From the NCBI GenBank assembly GCA_025024175.1, contig QCXZ01000041.1, positions 51,579,786-51,643,785 on the forward strand: a stretch of DNA of 64,000 bases, read 5' to 3'. Positions 40,401 through 47,936 of the stretch are shown piece by piece. Origin of the DNA: Rhyzopertha dominica (Eukaryota > Arthropoda > Insecta > Coleoptera > Bostrichidae). Within the stretch, counting starts at the first letter, position 1, and each line of letters opens with the position of its first letter. The notes beneath the pieces were generated by a model. It ran no database searches. It was given only the letters and a program-made list of their open reading frames with translations, and was not told the DNA's origin. The translations under genes and the position numbers were made by a program.

Positions 40401-43400
40401 TTTTCTTTATTCTGCGATTCGCTCTTAAAACACAATCAAAGCAGTACATTAACCGATAAGATCAAGACAAAGAACATTATCTCATTAATATTTCGATGTA
40501 AACTTGGAAATTATAGACGTTTGATATTACTATCAACTGCTATTAACAATTAATAAAATATAAACAGTTAAACTCAGGGCGCAGCCGACAAAACTTCCTT
40601 GAAGGTCACTTAACTATCAGAGGAATAACTATTAATTTTAACAAACTACATATTGCAGTAAAAGGACAACGGGTCACATTTTAGAGCACTCTGTCTGTTA
40701 AAAAGACGTAGGCATTTACAAAATTTTTAAGGAAATACTACGTTGAGAATACACTACCACATAGTAAGATTTACAAACAAGAAATTGTAGGAATGGAATC
40801 CCAGTGACTGTAATTTAATATCCAAGCGCGTTATTAACAACTATAGCAACAACTATCAAGAAACAATTAAACGCGTAATTTCCAAATTATTTGCTCACCA
40901 AAGAACTCCGATTCACTCCTCTATCTCCATGTACTGCTCACAAGCACCAAGCAATAACAACAGTTACTTATTATCAAACTGCATTTTATTAATTAGTAAA
41001 ACCGCCCGGTAATTTTTAATCACAACATTGACCGACCTTAATCAAACGCGTCGCGCACTATCACTGAACACCTGAGCTCTGTCGCCGGCGTATTCTATAA
41101 CGTGACACCGAGTTTTTGTTTGATAACAGTTTTTTGCCGCAGTTTTTCGCCAACGACGGAGTTCGAACGGTTTTTTGCGCTGTATCCAGGCAACGACGCA
41201 AATTAGTGTTTATTGGCGTTTGGAAACGGACTTTGATCACAACAGTATGAGATTTCTAGTAAGGGGGGGTGTCAGAAAAGTAGGTAACTTTTAAAAATTG
41301 CTTCTGGGGTAAAATGAGTTAGTAGTTTGATTTTGTATAGTAAATACGGTAAAATAAAATTGTTGCTCGTTCTAAAATCAGATTTAGTATTTCAAATTAC
41401 AAAGTTTGTAATATCCACCAAATTTGGAAACTGGTATTTCATGCCTTCCAAAAAAAACTCGAATAGGTTCATATTGTGAGGCCAAATTGGACGCACAATT
41501 GCATAATAGTGATGATACTAGCCATATTATTCGATGATAAAAAACAGATAGAAAGATGTTATTATTTTACATTTAAAAGTGTGAAATGGGATACCTTCTA
41601 TAGAGGCTCAAAATCTAAAAAGTGCATCATTTAACAAAGTCTTTACTTTTTACACCATTTTGAAATTCTCAAAACAAGCTTCAGAACTGTTGACATCAAG
41701 AAAAAAATTGCCTCAGAAGGATCGCTGTCTTCTTAAGCACTGGATATGTTATATTTTTCACAAAAGCCAAGATAAAGTCAGATTAAATATTAATAATGAA
41801 TCCAAAAAATGCAATAACCCAGCCAACACACACATGTATGATACATAAATATCAAGGAACATCAGTGCTACAAAAGCTACATGACAGCATTATATACCAG
41901 AGATATAAAATTTGCTTTAAAAAGTATGTAACATATATGTTTACTTTGTTATGTTTAGGATATATGATGTTACATAAATGTTACTTATAAGTTCTACATG
42001 TTTATAATAAGGTAAAAAAGAAAACGGAGATAATGTAGAAGATATACGTATTGGATAACAAAAACTAAATGAGAAAATGATCACAAAGTAGCAATGTGAA
42101 TTACTCACGATAATAAAATAAATGCGGTTAGAGCTAAAATTAGTTCTATGTATTATTTTGTATTAGAATAAAACCTACCAGTTGCAGAAACTTTGGATTG
42201 AAGTATAAGCGTAAGCACAGAGCAGAAAAAAGAAATAGATGTATGATTTTAAGTACGAAAATTAGAAGTCTAGAGTGCTCTACCACGTGGAGCCATACGA
42301 GTGTAATTTACAAATTTTAGATACAAACTGCACAAGCTTTTGAATTAACAAAGTATCGATGAATTTTATAATAAACCCATCTGTCAAATCTAAAAAGTGT
42401 GACGAATAATTCTCTCATTTTGATAATTAATTGTTATTTTGGGTACAGTCTTACAGTCTCTTCTATTCCGAATGTATTGGATTTTTCTGATGGTGGCAGT
42501 GAGATAACTATACGATTTAAAAAAAGTTATATTGGACCATTGAAATTGAGAGCTAACTCAGGCACAGTTTCAGCCTTCAATGTTCTACAGTTTGGTAAAA
42601 GAGCTGCATCAATACTAATTCGGATCATACAAGAATGTGGAGAAAGAAGTGCCGGCTGAAATGTTTTTAGAAACAATATCTGTCACAAATAGTTGATAAA
42701 AATGTCAGAGGCTTCGTCTGTAGATGTTTAGAAGCTATTGTGACGAACCATTGTACAAATGCTTGTTCCTGGTTAGGGCATAGAAATAAGCTTTTAATAC
42801 TAATAAAAATTAAAAATAACTAACAATTTTAAGTCACAGATCTAAAGATTCTCGATTGCGAGCAACTAATGTCAGAATGGTTACTTCTTAACGGATCAAG
42901 ATTAAAACGAAAAAAGTGAGTGGTTTTTATATTTTTTAATATAATTTTTCACAAACATAATCATTGTATGCTCTTCGTTACTTCTTCTTGTAGACTGCAG
43001 GGTGTTACAGTGTGCGTGGGCAATTTTTCTTAAGAACAAAAATTACTTTGCATTTTGTTTTATTATACATCTTTTTCAAAATATTAACTTCCGAAGTTGC
43101 AGATAAGAAAAGGAACTTTTTAATACTGTTGTTTGCAATTTAAAACAATATCTTTGGTTCAAATCCTTTCAAAGATGTTTTCGTCAAACGTGTGTTGCGG
43201 AAGAAAAAATTATAGAAGATTACTTTTGTATAGATATCCCACATGCCCATAAGAGATTATGCATATTCTCCTGAATTGCTGCTGTATTTACATCTGTTGA
43301 ACTTAAAAGGACGTTTTCATTTAGGGATATATCAAACATGGTTTAAGTAAGTGGTGTTATGTAATAGTTACATATATGTAACTGTGTTGGCTGGGAATCT

Positions 43401-46400
43401 ATAAGGTGTTCTGTTTAATTATACAAATAGGCTGGTAGAACCCTCTTTTTTCGTATTTTGAATGTACTGTTTCTATTGATAATTTGCGACTTTTATAGAC
43501 AAGTCATTTGCTGCCCTTTGCTATGCCTGTGGGAAATCTAAGAACTCTCTTTTTTCTCCAGGCTTTCTAGCAGTCGTGGACGCATCAACCCTGGGAGAAT
43601 TCAGAATGTATGCCATCCCCTGGCAAATGTCAGTGGGCTGCCAATTGGCGGGCTTCCTCGGAGTCCTCAGCTCAGAATTATCAGTCTACACTCTGGCGGT
43701 GATCACCTTGGAGCGCAACTACGCCATCACCCATGCCATGCACCTCAACAAGAGGCTGTCCCTGAAGCACGCGGGCTACATCATGATATGCGGATGGGCC
43801 TTCTCCATCCTGATGGCCCTGCTGCCCCTTTTCAGCGTCTCGGATTACAGGAAGTTCGCGGTGTGCCTGCCGTTCGAGACCAACGACGTCGCCAGCCTAA
43901 CCTACGTCGTGTTCCTGATGTTCATAAACGGCGTGGCGTTCCTGATCCTCATGGGGTGTTACCTGAAGATGTACTGTGCCATTCGCGGCTCCCAGGCGTG
44001 GAACTCGAACGATTCGAGGATCGCGAAGCGCATGGCGTTGCTAGTGTTCACCGACTTCTTGTGCTGGTCGCCCATAGCGTTCTTCTCGCTCACGGCAGCG
44101 TTCGGACTGCAGCTGATAACGCTAGAACAAGCCAAAGTATTCACGGTGTTCGTGCTTCCGTTGAACTCGTGCTGTAACCCGTTTTTGTACGCCATACTAA
44201 CCAAGCAATTCAAGAAAGACTGCGTGATGATCTGCAAGGCCATAGAGGAGTCCAGGGTCACTAGGGGCATCGGGAGGTGTCGGCACAGCTCCAACTTCAG
44301 CAACAGGCAGACGCCGGCCAACACCAACAGTTTGGCCGACAGGTCGTCGAGGGAGAACCAGAATCATGTTCCTACGTGCACTTGCAACGTGAAGCTTCTT
44401 GGGGAAGCTGCTGGTAACGGGGCGAGCCAACCGAGACCTGATAACAAGGCTAGAGCTAGGGAATGGTTGCTGGCCAGAGCCAGGTGGTTCATGTGTACGA
44501 AGAAGCCCGTCAGGCATGGGCCCAGGTGAGTACCGGGAAGAGAAGACGAAAATATCTACACAAAATTCGGCCACATCTGTTTTAACTTTTATTTCGATGC
44601 ACAATCATTTTTCATCTTTTCTTAAGGCTCTCGAAAAATTTTGAAATGAATGGTGGCTTTGGTACAGTACAGCGATTAATTTCCATTCGTATATATAGGT
44701 AGTCATTTGCTTCTTCACCAGTTCTTACACTTGTTTGCTATCCTTCTAGCTTGGTCCAATCTTCGTCTTCTTCTGATTTTTCTTCTAGCACTTTTAGCTC
44801 CCCAACTCATTTTACTGGCCTAAATCATTCTTACCAGGTGTCTTAACCAATTCAGACTTCAAGGTGTCACGGTCAAGATACGAAAACTAATAATATTGAG
44901 AAATAAAGTTGAATATCTTTCCCTATAGTCACTGAATCAACAAGAAATTCACCAACAACTAACAAATGTCAAATTAGATATAATAGGAACTTTTTGTTAT
45001 TACAGAATAGCAAACGTTATCAAATTCTTCGTAAAAAGTGTCTTATACAGAAAGCTGGACAGTACTACCTTTTTGATAACATACCTCTGGTTGAAATTGG
45101 AACTTTACCGAGAGATACAATTGACACTATTGTTTAATTATGAGAAAGGAATAACTGGAACAAATGAATAAGCTAAATATAATCATTTGTATTTAAAAAA
45201 AACTGAAAAATCCACAAATACTGGACTTAAAATGCTAATAACTTTATGTCACTCCTAGCGAGTAACAAATGCTGTTTTTTGATGGAGTGATTATTAGGAG
45301 ATCGAAATTCCATTTCATTTTTGAACAACATATCGACATCATCGGTTTTGTATTGTCTAAGTATTAATTTTAGAAATAATCCAATCTAGGTTGTTTCAAA
45401 GTAGAAATATACGTGAACTGGTGACGTAAAAAGTTTTCAGTGCATTGCCATATGTTGTCCTCTTGTCACTTGCAAAACAGCGTGATACGTTTGTTTTGTA
45501 AAATGATAAGATTTTATTAGGAAGAGGTTACTAGATCATTTCTACTGAAGCCTTCACAAAAAGTAATTTGACAGCTTTTACTGGAAAAACTCAATAAATC
45601 CACTTATATGACTGATATATTTACTAATCTAATGCTAGATCTATATATTGATATCTCAGTAAGACAGTAGGTCATATTCATATTACAAAATTAACAAAAT
45701 CAAATTTTTAAACACATTTTCATGTATATAAGATAACAGCTGAGCTATCCGAGTAACTTCGTATATGAATTCTATGACTAATTTTAAGAAAAACGATTAT
45801 ACATATTTATTTTCTCGAATTCCTAACGGTTCTTGCAATATCGTGGTTTGAAACTCACATAAATTACTAGAAGGTCTAAGAAAAAAATGCGGTTTATTTT
45901 AATAAAAGCTTAAAGTTAGCGCATTTTTTAAAATAATTTCCGTATTATTTTTATCTTATAAAACATTGCATGAATCTCCTGGATGAGTTGCTTCATATTA
46001 TTAGCCCTTTTTATTGAACATGTCCCCACATAAAAATGTTTAGTTGGTTTAGATCCACAGGTCGAGGTGGGCAAACAACTTATCCATGGATTTGAATACT
46101 ATTCAATGCGAAAATTTATTTTAAAGATTCGACATAAATGNTTCAGAAATGGCAAATACCCCTATAATTTCCATTTTAAAAAAACACAAAGAATATTATT
46201 ACATGCTGGCTACATTATTCATGTACTTCGTAAAAAAGTATACCCTTGTTTATAATAACAATTGTGATTTCTATAAGATTTAGCATCGAGAATCAAGAAA
46301 CGAGATAGCGAGTTGCGAAAAAACAACTTAAGATTGTGTTGCCCGATTTTTCCTAATCTTCTTAATTTCGAAGACCTCATATTCGCACCTTAAGAAAGCA

Positions 46401-47783
46401 CCACAACTGACATCATCNTTCCAGAACGGACCAGTACACCTACCAAATCGCGGAAATCCAGCAGAAGCAACACAAAAGAGCTTCCTCGGTTTNCTCGAGC
46501 GAAAACTTCAGTTCCTCCCGCTCGGATTCCTGGAAGCACAACCACCACTGCGGGATTCCCCTACGCCTGCTGGACCCCAAGAGGAGAGCATCTTCGTGGC
46601 TGGTCACCAGGAAGACCTCTCAAGACTCAAATCTCTCCAGTTCTCGCAACGACTCCTCCGGTTCGGCCACGACGGCCAGCACCAGCACGTGGAGGATCTC
46701 CAGGTCCAGTGCTTCCAGCGAACCGACGAGGATAAGGAGCAAACCGCGGCTGACGAGGCAGTGCGCCGTCCAAGACGAAGGGGAGCCTCCGGGGTCACCG
46801 GGGAGGTTGACGGTCCGCTTCTTGACCACTATCCCGTCTGCTGCTGAGAACTCAGTCCAGCAAGAGGTATGTAATTGTTTGGATTATAGGGGAACTTGTC
46901 GAAGTCGAAATTATAATCTTTACTTTCATTTTTAATCAATCCTGAATTTCCACAAATCAGTCCGTCTGAATTTTTCTAGAAGCATGGTGTACTGCTACTA
47001 ATTTCGTAGCTTTTCTCCCATTTCGACAACCGTGTAGCTTTTCCAATATCAAATTTGCCCATACATAAGGCAGGATTCGTGATTTGCCCAGTATAGTGAA
47101 ACTATAAGATCCTGTTGCTCTAGAAACAGAACAACAAGCCTTTAGATAACATATAGTGACTTATAATGACGATGAAACTTTCTGGTTTTAAAAGGAATTA
47201 TTATAAATGCCTTTATTGGCTAATAATGTTAGTTAGATTTTATCTACAAGATAGAAAAGGAGGAAATTAGAACGTTTACAAGAGATAGGAGTGTGTCTAT
47301 GTTGGGATTAACCCAAAATCAAAAACTTGTATCCCTAAACGTAGGTGTCAAGCTTCAGCAAAGAAAAACTTTCCCTACTACACTGTAACTACAACAAGCA
47401 AGTAGTTCTTAAATAAATCTCGAAAAAAAATAGATGACTGCTTATCTTCTACAAGTCTTCAAAGCTACATACTTGAATATTCAGTTAATTCTTGAACTCG
47501 AGTGCGCAGTGAATTTCTATCAATTTGACTTGAACGAGTTCCACTGTATTCCAGTTAAAACAATAATGTTTGTTGCTAGCAGGAAGAGGAACCAGCCATT
47601 CTAGTGAGTCCTGCGAAGGAGAGGGAGGGCCCCCTCTACGCCATATTGCACTCTCAACCAGTAATTCCTATCAGGAGACAGAGCATCGTCACTCTACACC
47701 CCATAGAGAGCAACAGTAATAGTTCATCTAGTCATTGTGAACCGGGTCCCAGTAACGTTGAGAACAAAAGTCCAGTGAGATAA
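7420..47783 (+). CDS. rk: rickets / LGR2, bursicon receptor (5' end missing from window)
   Basis: Leucine-rich-repeat G-protein-coupled receptor of the plasma membrane. The family member rickets binds the bursicon heterodimer and signals through cAMP to drive cuticle tanning and wing expansion. Exons read from the sequence: 7420-7491, 17431-17502, 21768-21839, 24671-24814, 26423-26494, 33337-33408, 33599-33667, 34745-34888, 35640-35780, 35831-35896, 35965-36108, 36967-37038, 37101-37387, 39057-39428, 43562-44525, 46425-46866, 47583-47783. All reading phases join, giving 1134 complete codons and a TAA stop. The protein has about 17 LRRs, a hinge with YAYHCCAF, a seven-helix domain with ERN after helix 3 and NPFLY in helix 7, and a long Ser-rich tail. 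The number of LRRs and the GLTSFPDL..AGISTVP pair match type-B LGRs (rk and vertebrate LGR4-6). The signal peptide, N-terminal cap and probably the first LRR lie upstream. LGR1 and LGR3 are less likely because of the LRR count. Confidence 0.93.
7755..10002 (-). mobile_element. Mariner-like element with long terminal inverted repeats, copy 2
   Basis: A 2248-bp element, opposite in orientation to copy 1. The left flank is TA (7753-7754); the right flank reads CA, so one base of the duplication has probably mutated. The terminal repeats can be followed over about 450 bp (7755-8208 against 9564-10002). The outer 200 bp are very similar and the inner part much less so. It lies in the rk intron just downstream of the first visible LRR exon, only 264 bp from it. 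Confidence 0.9.
8338..9383 (-). pseudogene. Mariner-like transposase, copy 2 (broken)
   Basis: Same protein family as the copy at 1552. About 39 bp are missing directly after the first three codons, removing the start of the DNA-binding region. A frameshift lies around 8964-9030, and an Arg codon has become TGA after the second catalytic Asp. The three catalytic regions (MNAHFLNGS context, YQHDGAPPHYA, TALDFFLWSHLK) are still recognisable. Confidence 0.9.
10003..13949. other. Rk intron, nothing recognisable
   Basis: Includes GC-richer patches near 10085-10400 and 11840-12010 with short ORFs that have no recognisable motif. Confidence 0.4.
13950..14210 (-). pseudogene. Tc1-like transposase C-terminal remnant
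   Basis: On the minus strand, LWTPEELCAGLRNEWENVPQ then NCIIESILELVESILRRI resembles the C-terminal end of Tc1-family transposases (L..EW..IPQ..I..LI.S). It is short and surrounded by stops, with no recognisable inverted repeats. Confidence 0.35.
15049..15092 (+). repeat. Left arm of the 44-bp inverted repeat
   Basis: Begins GATTATTTTTCCGACCC and ends GAATTGCACCAT. Its reverse complement matches 16529-16572 with two mismatches (both T/C). It lies 160 bp upstream of the recombinase start. Confidence 0.85.
15252..16475 (+). CDS. Tyrosine recombinase, Crypton-like, apparently intact
   Basis: A 407-aa uninterrupted protein with the catalytic residues of tyrosine recombinases, which cut and rejoin DNA through a covalent 3'-phosphotyrosine. 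These are Arg175 in LAWRGGEG, His305 and Arg308 in TNHSSRAT, His331 in ITGHANSNS, and Tyr340 in KPYLQLD; a beta-hairpin Lys is plausible in the 200-215 region. The N-terminal 100 residues look like a SAM-like core-binding domain (KTVWNQFTTFC...YAYNMKKM). The C-terminal 65 residues are low-complexity with Asn and Ser. The motifs resemble the Crypton-derived recombinase domain of QRICH1/ZMYM/KIAA1958 proteins. I chose ATG 15252; ATG 15258 is an alternative. No stop or frameshift, unlike every other transposon ORF in the window. It could be a live element or a domesticated gene. Confidence 0.82.
   Translation: MKMSRFGVCSLSTIDKKVKGNVPINTEKAKKTVWNQFTTFCTERKYTLSAETSEAQLANIMKDYAYNMKKMDGEDYKEGTIKTMWNQTAKLLQEKYLNDFDIKINPFSDAAFKTARGARDAKRKALQSIPEKRRASAAALEEKDWDAMTTVWDEETPDGLQKKLFMIISVELAWRGGEGSMASIHHFKAEQRNGGETTGRIEYNPIFSKTTQGGDKKLSDSKWLVENREILDKCPVRLFQKLREKRDANIKSDRLFLTQNPFWNKVPGARWYKDSPVGQNTISKWVKESAQKAGLDLGNKKITNHSSRATAVSNLAKSGLGEQQIIKITGHANSNSIKPYLQLDQEHHELIVKKLRRSEPTAENAINSINLMPSTSSGTITDNSDLKKTCTNVYNNCIFNCTNLNLN
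16529..16572 (-). repeat. Right arm of the 44-bp inverted repeat
   Basis: Begins ATGGTGCAATTCTATTGG and ends GGAAAAATAATC, 53 bp past the recombinase stop. Inverted match to 15049-15092. Confidence 0.85.
16578..16773. repeat. 196-bp imperfect palindrome (hairpin)
   Basis: The arms are about 97 bp each. The outer ends read AATACCACACGAGCTTCAAA and, inverted, AATACCACAAGAGCTTCAAA. The centre is the GC-rich CACTCGCGCTTCGCGCTCGTG region near 16664-16684. Inner parts pair through GTCAAGTTTTTCAGG and GCAAACAAAT. It sits immediately right of the recombinase element. Confidence 0.85.
17431..17502 (+). CDS. rk: rk exon, single LRR
   Basis: A 72-nt phase-2 exon between ttaatttcag and gtaagt. The peptide starts (L)ILTDNKLDLIHPKAF, one LRR. 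The upstream intron of nearly 10 kb holds a mariner-like element and the tyrosine-recombinase element. Confidence 0.88.
18014..18892 (+). pseudogene. Second mariner-like transposase family, decayed
   Basis: Pieces in several plus frames line up as one transposase. RIIEGNQFHSYQLQLVQAL (binding domain end) is followed by NICFSDEASFSN (first Asp), WFQQDGAPAHYHRIVRNHID (second Asp), WPPRSPDLTPLDLFLWGMVK (third Asp) and a C-terminal ARIQACENSGGRHFEHLSH. Frameshifts, stops and a small TTAATATTATTAATATATTA insertion near 18637-18655 break it. It is clearly distinct in sequence from the elements at 992 and 7755. No terminal repeats found. Confidence 0.8.
19930..20160 (-). pseudogene. Possible IS630/Tc1-type transposase fragment
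   Basis: The minus strand reads GFDWKWKQIASYYSRTKAVV then YIDETT and, after a stop, WINLIEKEMI. The IDET(T/S)F motif with an upstream hydrophobic strand is the first catalytic Asp region of many IS630/Tc1 transposases. Only about 60 codons are recognisable. Confidence 0.35.
20745..21120 (+). pseudogene. Classical mariner (DD34D-type) transposase fragment
   Basis: Plus-strand frames contain FWDVNVEVLENYM (the usual mariner FWD motif), and further on YSLDLAPSDYHVISQLKGAL and GGKNV. These correspond to the YSPDLAPSDYHLF...LGG block of mariner transposases. The middle is frameshifted. The N-terminal half is absent or unrecognisable. Confidence 0.65.
21768..21839 (+). CDS. rk: rk exon, single LRR with cysteine at the Asn ladder position
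   Basis: A 72-nt phase-2 exon between ttttcag and gtaagt, peptide (L)ILQNCGLVDVPSEALQPL. The conserved LRR asparagine is displaced by the N-C-G sequence. Consecutive with the preceding LRR exon in phase. Confidence 0.88.
22330..23300 (+). repeat. Imperfect repeat array of unknown origin (2-3 units)
   Basis: A module reading AGTAGCTTGGAAGAAACTGT at about 22709 recurs diverged at about 23203 (AGTAGCTTGGAAAAAAATGT) and more weakly at about 22337. A second module ending in AGTGTATACAAGAA occurs near 22600 and 23125. Unit length is about 490-530 bp. No protein family is recognisable. A mariner-like end, GGAGACACCCTGTACA, lies further right near 23841-23857. Confidence 0.5.
24671..24814 (+). CDS. 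rk: rk exon, two LRRs
   Basis: A 144-nt exon (twice 72) between ccttgggccag and gtgagt. It encodes two LRRs starting HLSQNEIWKLNANSF and LRIDGNRLRNIPTETL. It looks like two ancestral 72-nt exons whose intron was lost. Phase 2 on both sides. Confidence 0.9.
24815..26422. other. Rk intron, no feature seen
   Basis: AT-rich; GC rises towards the acceptor. No ORF or repeat I can support. Confidence 0.4.
26423..26494 (+). CDS. rk: rk exon, single LRR
   Basis: A 72-nt phase-2 exon between tttttccag and gtaagt, peptide (L)NLGSNLIASVPVDAFPQM. It is followed by a 6.8-kb intron that carries the transposase-less mariner derivative and a transposase relic. Confidence 0.9.
28288..29159 (-). mobile_element. 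Transposase-less derivative of the long-TIR mariner-like element
   Basis: 872 bp flanked by TA at 28286-28287 and 29160-29161. It is almost identical to copy 2 but has two internal deletions. One removes about 150 bp right after the terminal CAGGG. The other, near 28712, removes the whole transposase, joining the sequence just at its stop codon to the sequence upstream of its start. It has the same orientation as copy 2. This is a MITE-like, non-autonomous element. Confidence 0.88.
29162..31394. other. Rk intron, no feature seen
   Basis: Small ORFs at 29572-29823 and 30811-31214 show no motif. A GC-richer stretch lies at 30820-31260. Confidence 0.35.
31395..31600 (+). pseudogene. Fragment of another mariner-like transposase
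   Basis: The plus frame reads LLERMLPGDLEKAML, then QQYGAPLHNSTVACNYLNEH and FQNQWIGN. This matches the QQDGAPPH...YLN..F...WIGR block around the second catalytic Asp, which here has changed to Tyr. Isolated; no ends found. Confidence 0.6.
33337..33667 (+). CDS. rk: rk exons 33337-33408 and 33599-33667, two LRRs
   Basis: The first exon is 72 nt, peptide (L)LLKRNQITEIADDAF. After a 190-bp intron comes a 69-nt exon, (V)ELDDNLLTQIP, a 23-residue LRR. An N at 33633 leaves one residue undefined. Both junctions are phase 2 with gtaagt donors. Confidence 0.88.
34745..34888 (+). CDS. rk: rk exon, two LRRs, with a GC splice donor
   Basis: A 144-nt exon after a tttcag acceptor. It encodes LRRs starting SISGNRIKYIPAGLL and LELKGNPLIAVDSHAF. 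The codons end AAG CT exactly where the array requires a phase-2 end, but the intron begins gcaagt instead of gtaagt. Except for the C the donor matches consensus, as expected for a GC-AG intron. The open frame runs on to a stop near 34970, so without splicing here the receptor would be truncated. Confidence 0.87.
34955..35525. mobile_element. Old, strongly diverged relic of the long-TIR mariner-like family
   Basis: CCTTAAATTACTTTAAATAGAGC at the left and, near 35340-35490, a stretch with TCCAGAATATTCCATTTAATAAGC, GTAAAACTAATTACTTAGCAAGACTT and GGCTTTCAAATAATG. All parallel the terminal repeats of the elements at 992 and 7755, with many substitutions. No transposase remains. It lies wholly inside the GC-AG intron of rk. 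Confidence 0.6.
35640..36108 (+). CDS. rk: rk exons 35640-35780, 35831-35896, 35965-36108: five LRRs
   Basis: Three closely spaced exons of 141, 66 and 144 nt separated by introns of 50 and 68 bp. The first holds the atypical pair ILSEAKGLTSFPDLNGTT and RIDRAGISTVPTSLC, lacking ladder asparagines and containing cysteines, a hallmark of type-B LGRs. The second encodes a short 22-residue LRR (DMKSNRLDSIPDLNKC). The third encodes DLASNRIKTLEGKPF and LLGNNEIQYIPHDAF. All junctions are phase 2. Confidence 0.9.
36967..37387 (+). CDS. rk: rk exons 36967-37038 and 37101-37387: last LRRs and hinge
   Basis: The 72-nt exon encodes an LRR (DLESNKISYIHPDAF). The 287-nt exon starts with NLGNNIFAHLPSAG and then leaves the LRR register into the hinge region. 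It carries the AYHCCAF cysteine motif that begins the hinge of LGR-type receptors, followed by an acidic stretch (VFPDIDDIDLN). The exon ends in phase 1, so the all-phase-2 pattern stops where the LRR array stops. Confidence 0.9.
37388..39056. other. Rk intron, no feature seen
   Basis: Very AT-rich 1.7-kb intron between the hinge exon and the TM1 exon. No recognisable repeat or ORF. Confidence 0.45.
39057..39428 (+). CDS. rk: rk exon, end of hinge plus TM1 and TM2
   Basis: A 372-nt exon, phase 1 on both sides. The hinge continues with acidic residues (YLEEYSEDDGT) and the conserved Pro/Cys stretch GPFLPCQDLFDW. Helix 1 follows (GVWIVFLCAMLGNGTVV, containing the GN motif), then helix 2 (FLVCNLAAADFFMGIYL). 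The donor is gtaagt and joins to GC TTT CTA in the next exon as GFLAVVDASTLGEF. Confidence 0.93.
39924..39968 (-). other. Possible minus-strand exon nested in rk intron
   Basis: 45 nt between tattttttcag and gtgagt on the minus strand, open as ALKEEEMCSYYKFPG. Splice borders are good but no partner exon was found. A GC-richer stretch at 41040-41220 could be its promoter. Confidence 0.25.
39969..43561. other. Rk intron, mostly unannotated
   Basis: Very AT-rich except for 41040-41220. The 86-codon ORF at 42399-42659 has no family motif. Confidence 0.4.
43562..44525 (+). CDS. rk: rk exon, TM3 to TM7 and proximal tail
   Basis: A 964-nt exon encoding most of the rhodopsin-like core. It includes the first extracellular loop (VDASTLGEFRMYAIPW), helix 3 ending in LERN in place of DRY, helix 4 (AGYIMICGWAFSILMALL), helix 5, helix 6 (FTDFLCWSPIAFFSL) and helix 7 with the NPFLY motif. 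The following LTKQFKKDC begins the cytoplasmic tail. The end is phase 2 (AG, then gtgagt). Intron retention would hit an in-frame TGA at once. Confidence 0.95.
44526..46424. other. Rk intron, no feature seen
   Basis: AT-rich; contains one N at 46141. No element recognised. Confidence 0.4.
46425..46866 (+). CDS. rk: rk exon, Ser/Arg-rich cytoplasmic tail
   Basis: A 442-nt exon after cttccag (an N lies in the acceptor region) and before gtatgt. It opens TDQYTYQIAEIQQKQHKRAS and continues with many serines (SSSRNDSSGSATTASTST), likely kinase targets for receptor desensitisation by analogy with other GPCRs. Frame is fixed by AG|A at the junction and a phase-0 end. The strand opposite and another frame also stay open, but these are shadows. 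One N at 46492 makes a residue ambiguous. Confidence 0.85.
47583..47783 (+). CDS. rk: rk terminal exon
   Basis: A 201-nt exon in phase 0 after gttgctagcag, 66 codons and a TAA at 47781. It encodes EEEPAILVSPAKEREGPLYA and a Ser-rich end (SNSNSSSSHCEPGPS). A canonical AATAAA at 47931-47936 lies about 150 nt downstream and is the likely poly(A) signal. Confidence 0.82.
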   Translation, partial: EEEPAILVSPAKEREGPLYAILHSQPVIPIRRQSIVTLHPIESNSNSSSSHCEPGPSNVENKSPVR

Positions 47784-47930
47784 TAGTTACTGTTGAGGTT
47801 GTTGTAAAAGGAGGAATTAAGTGAGTGGTGCTCGTGAATGATTCTTGAAGTCTAGAGGTTGTATGGTACTAAGTTAAAAAGTAATGTGCTGGACGGTTGT
47901 GCACAGAGTCCATAATATTGAGCAAAAGTA

Positions 47931-47936
47931 AATAAA
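47931..47936 (+). terminator. rk: Probable rk polyadenylation signal
   Basis: Canonical AATAAA about 150 nt past the rk stop codon, followed by a T/G-containing stretch. No earlier AATAAA is present in the 3' flank. Confidence 0.6.

Noticed and set aside
42399..42659. 86-codon plus-strand ORF in rk intron
   Set aside because: No recognisable family; AT-rich surroundings and no exon borders.
43788..44604. ORFs of 129, 122 and 135 codons over the rk TM exon
   Set aside because: Other-frame shadows of the GC-rich rk coding exon.
46596..46847. 83-codon plus-strand ORF and two minus-strand ORFs in the rk tail exon
   Set aside because: The frame that joins both neighbouring exons is different; these are shadows of the Ser/Arg-rich tail.
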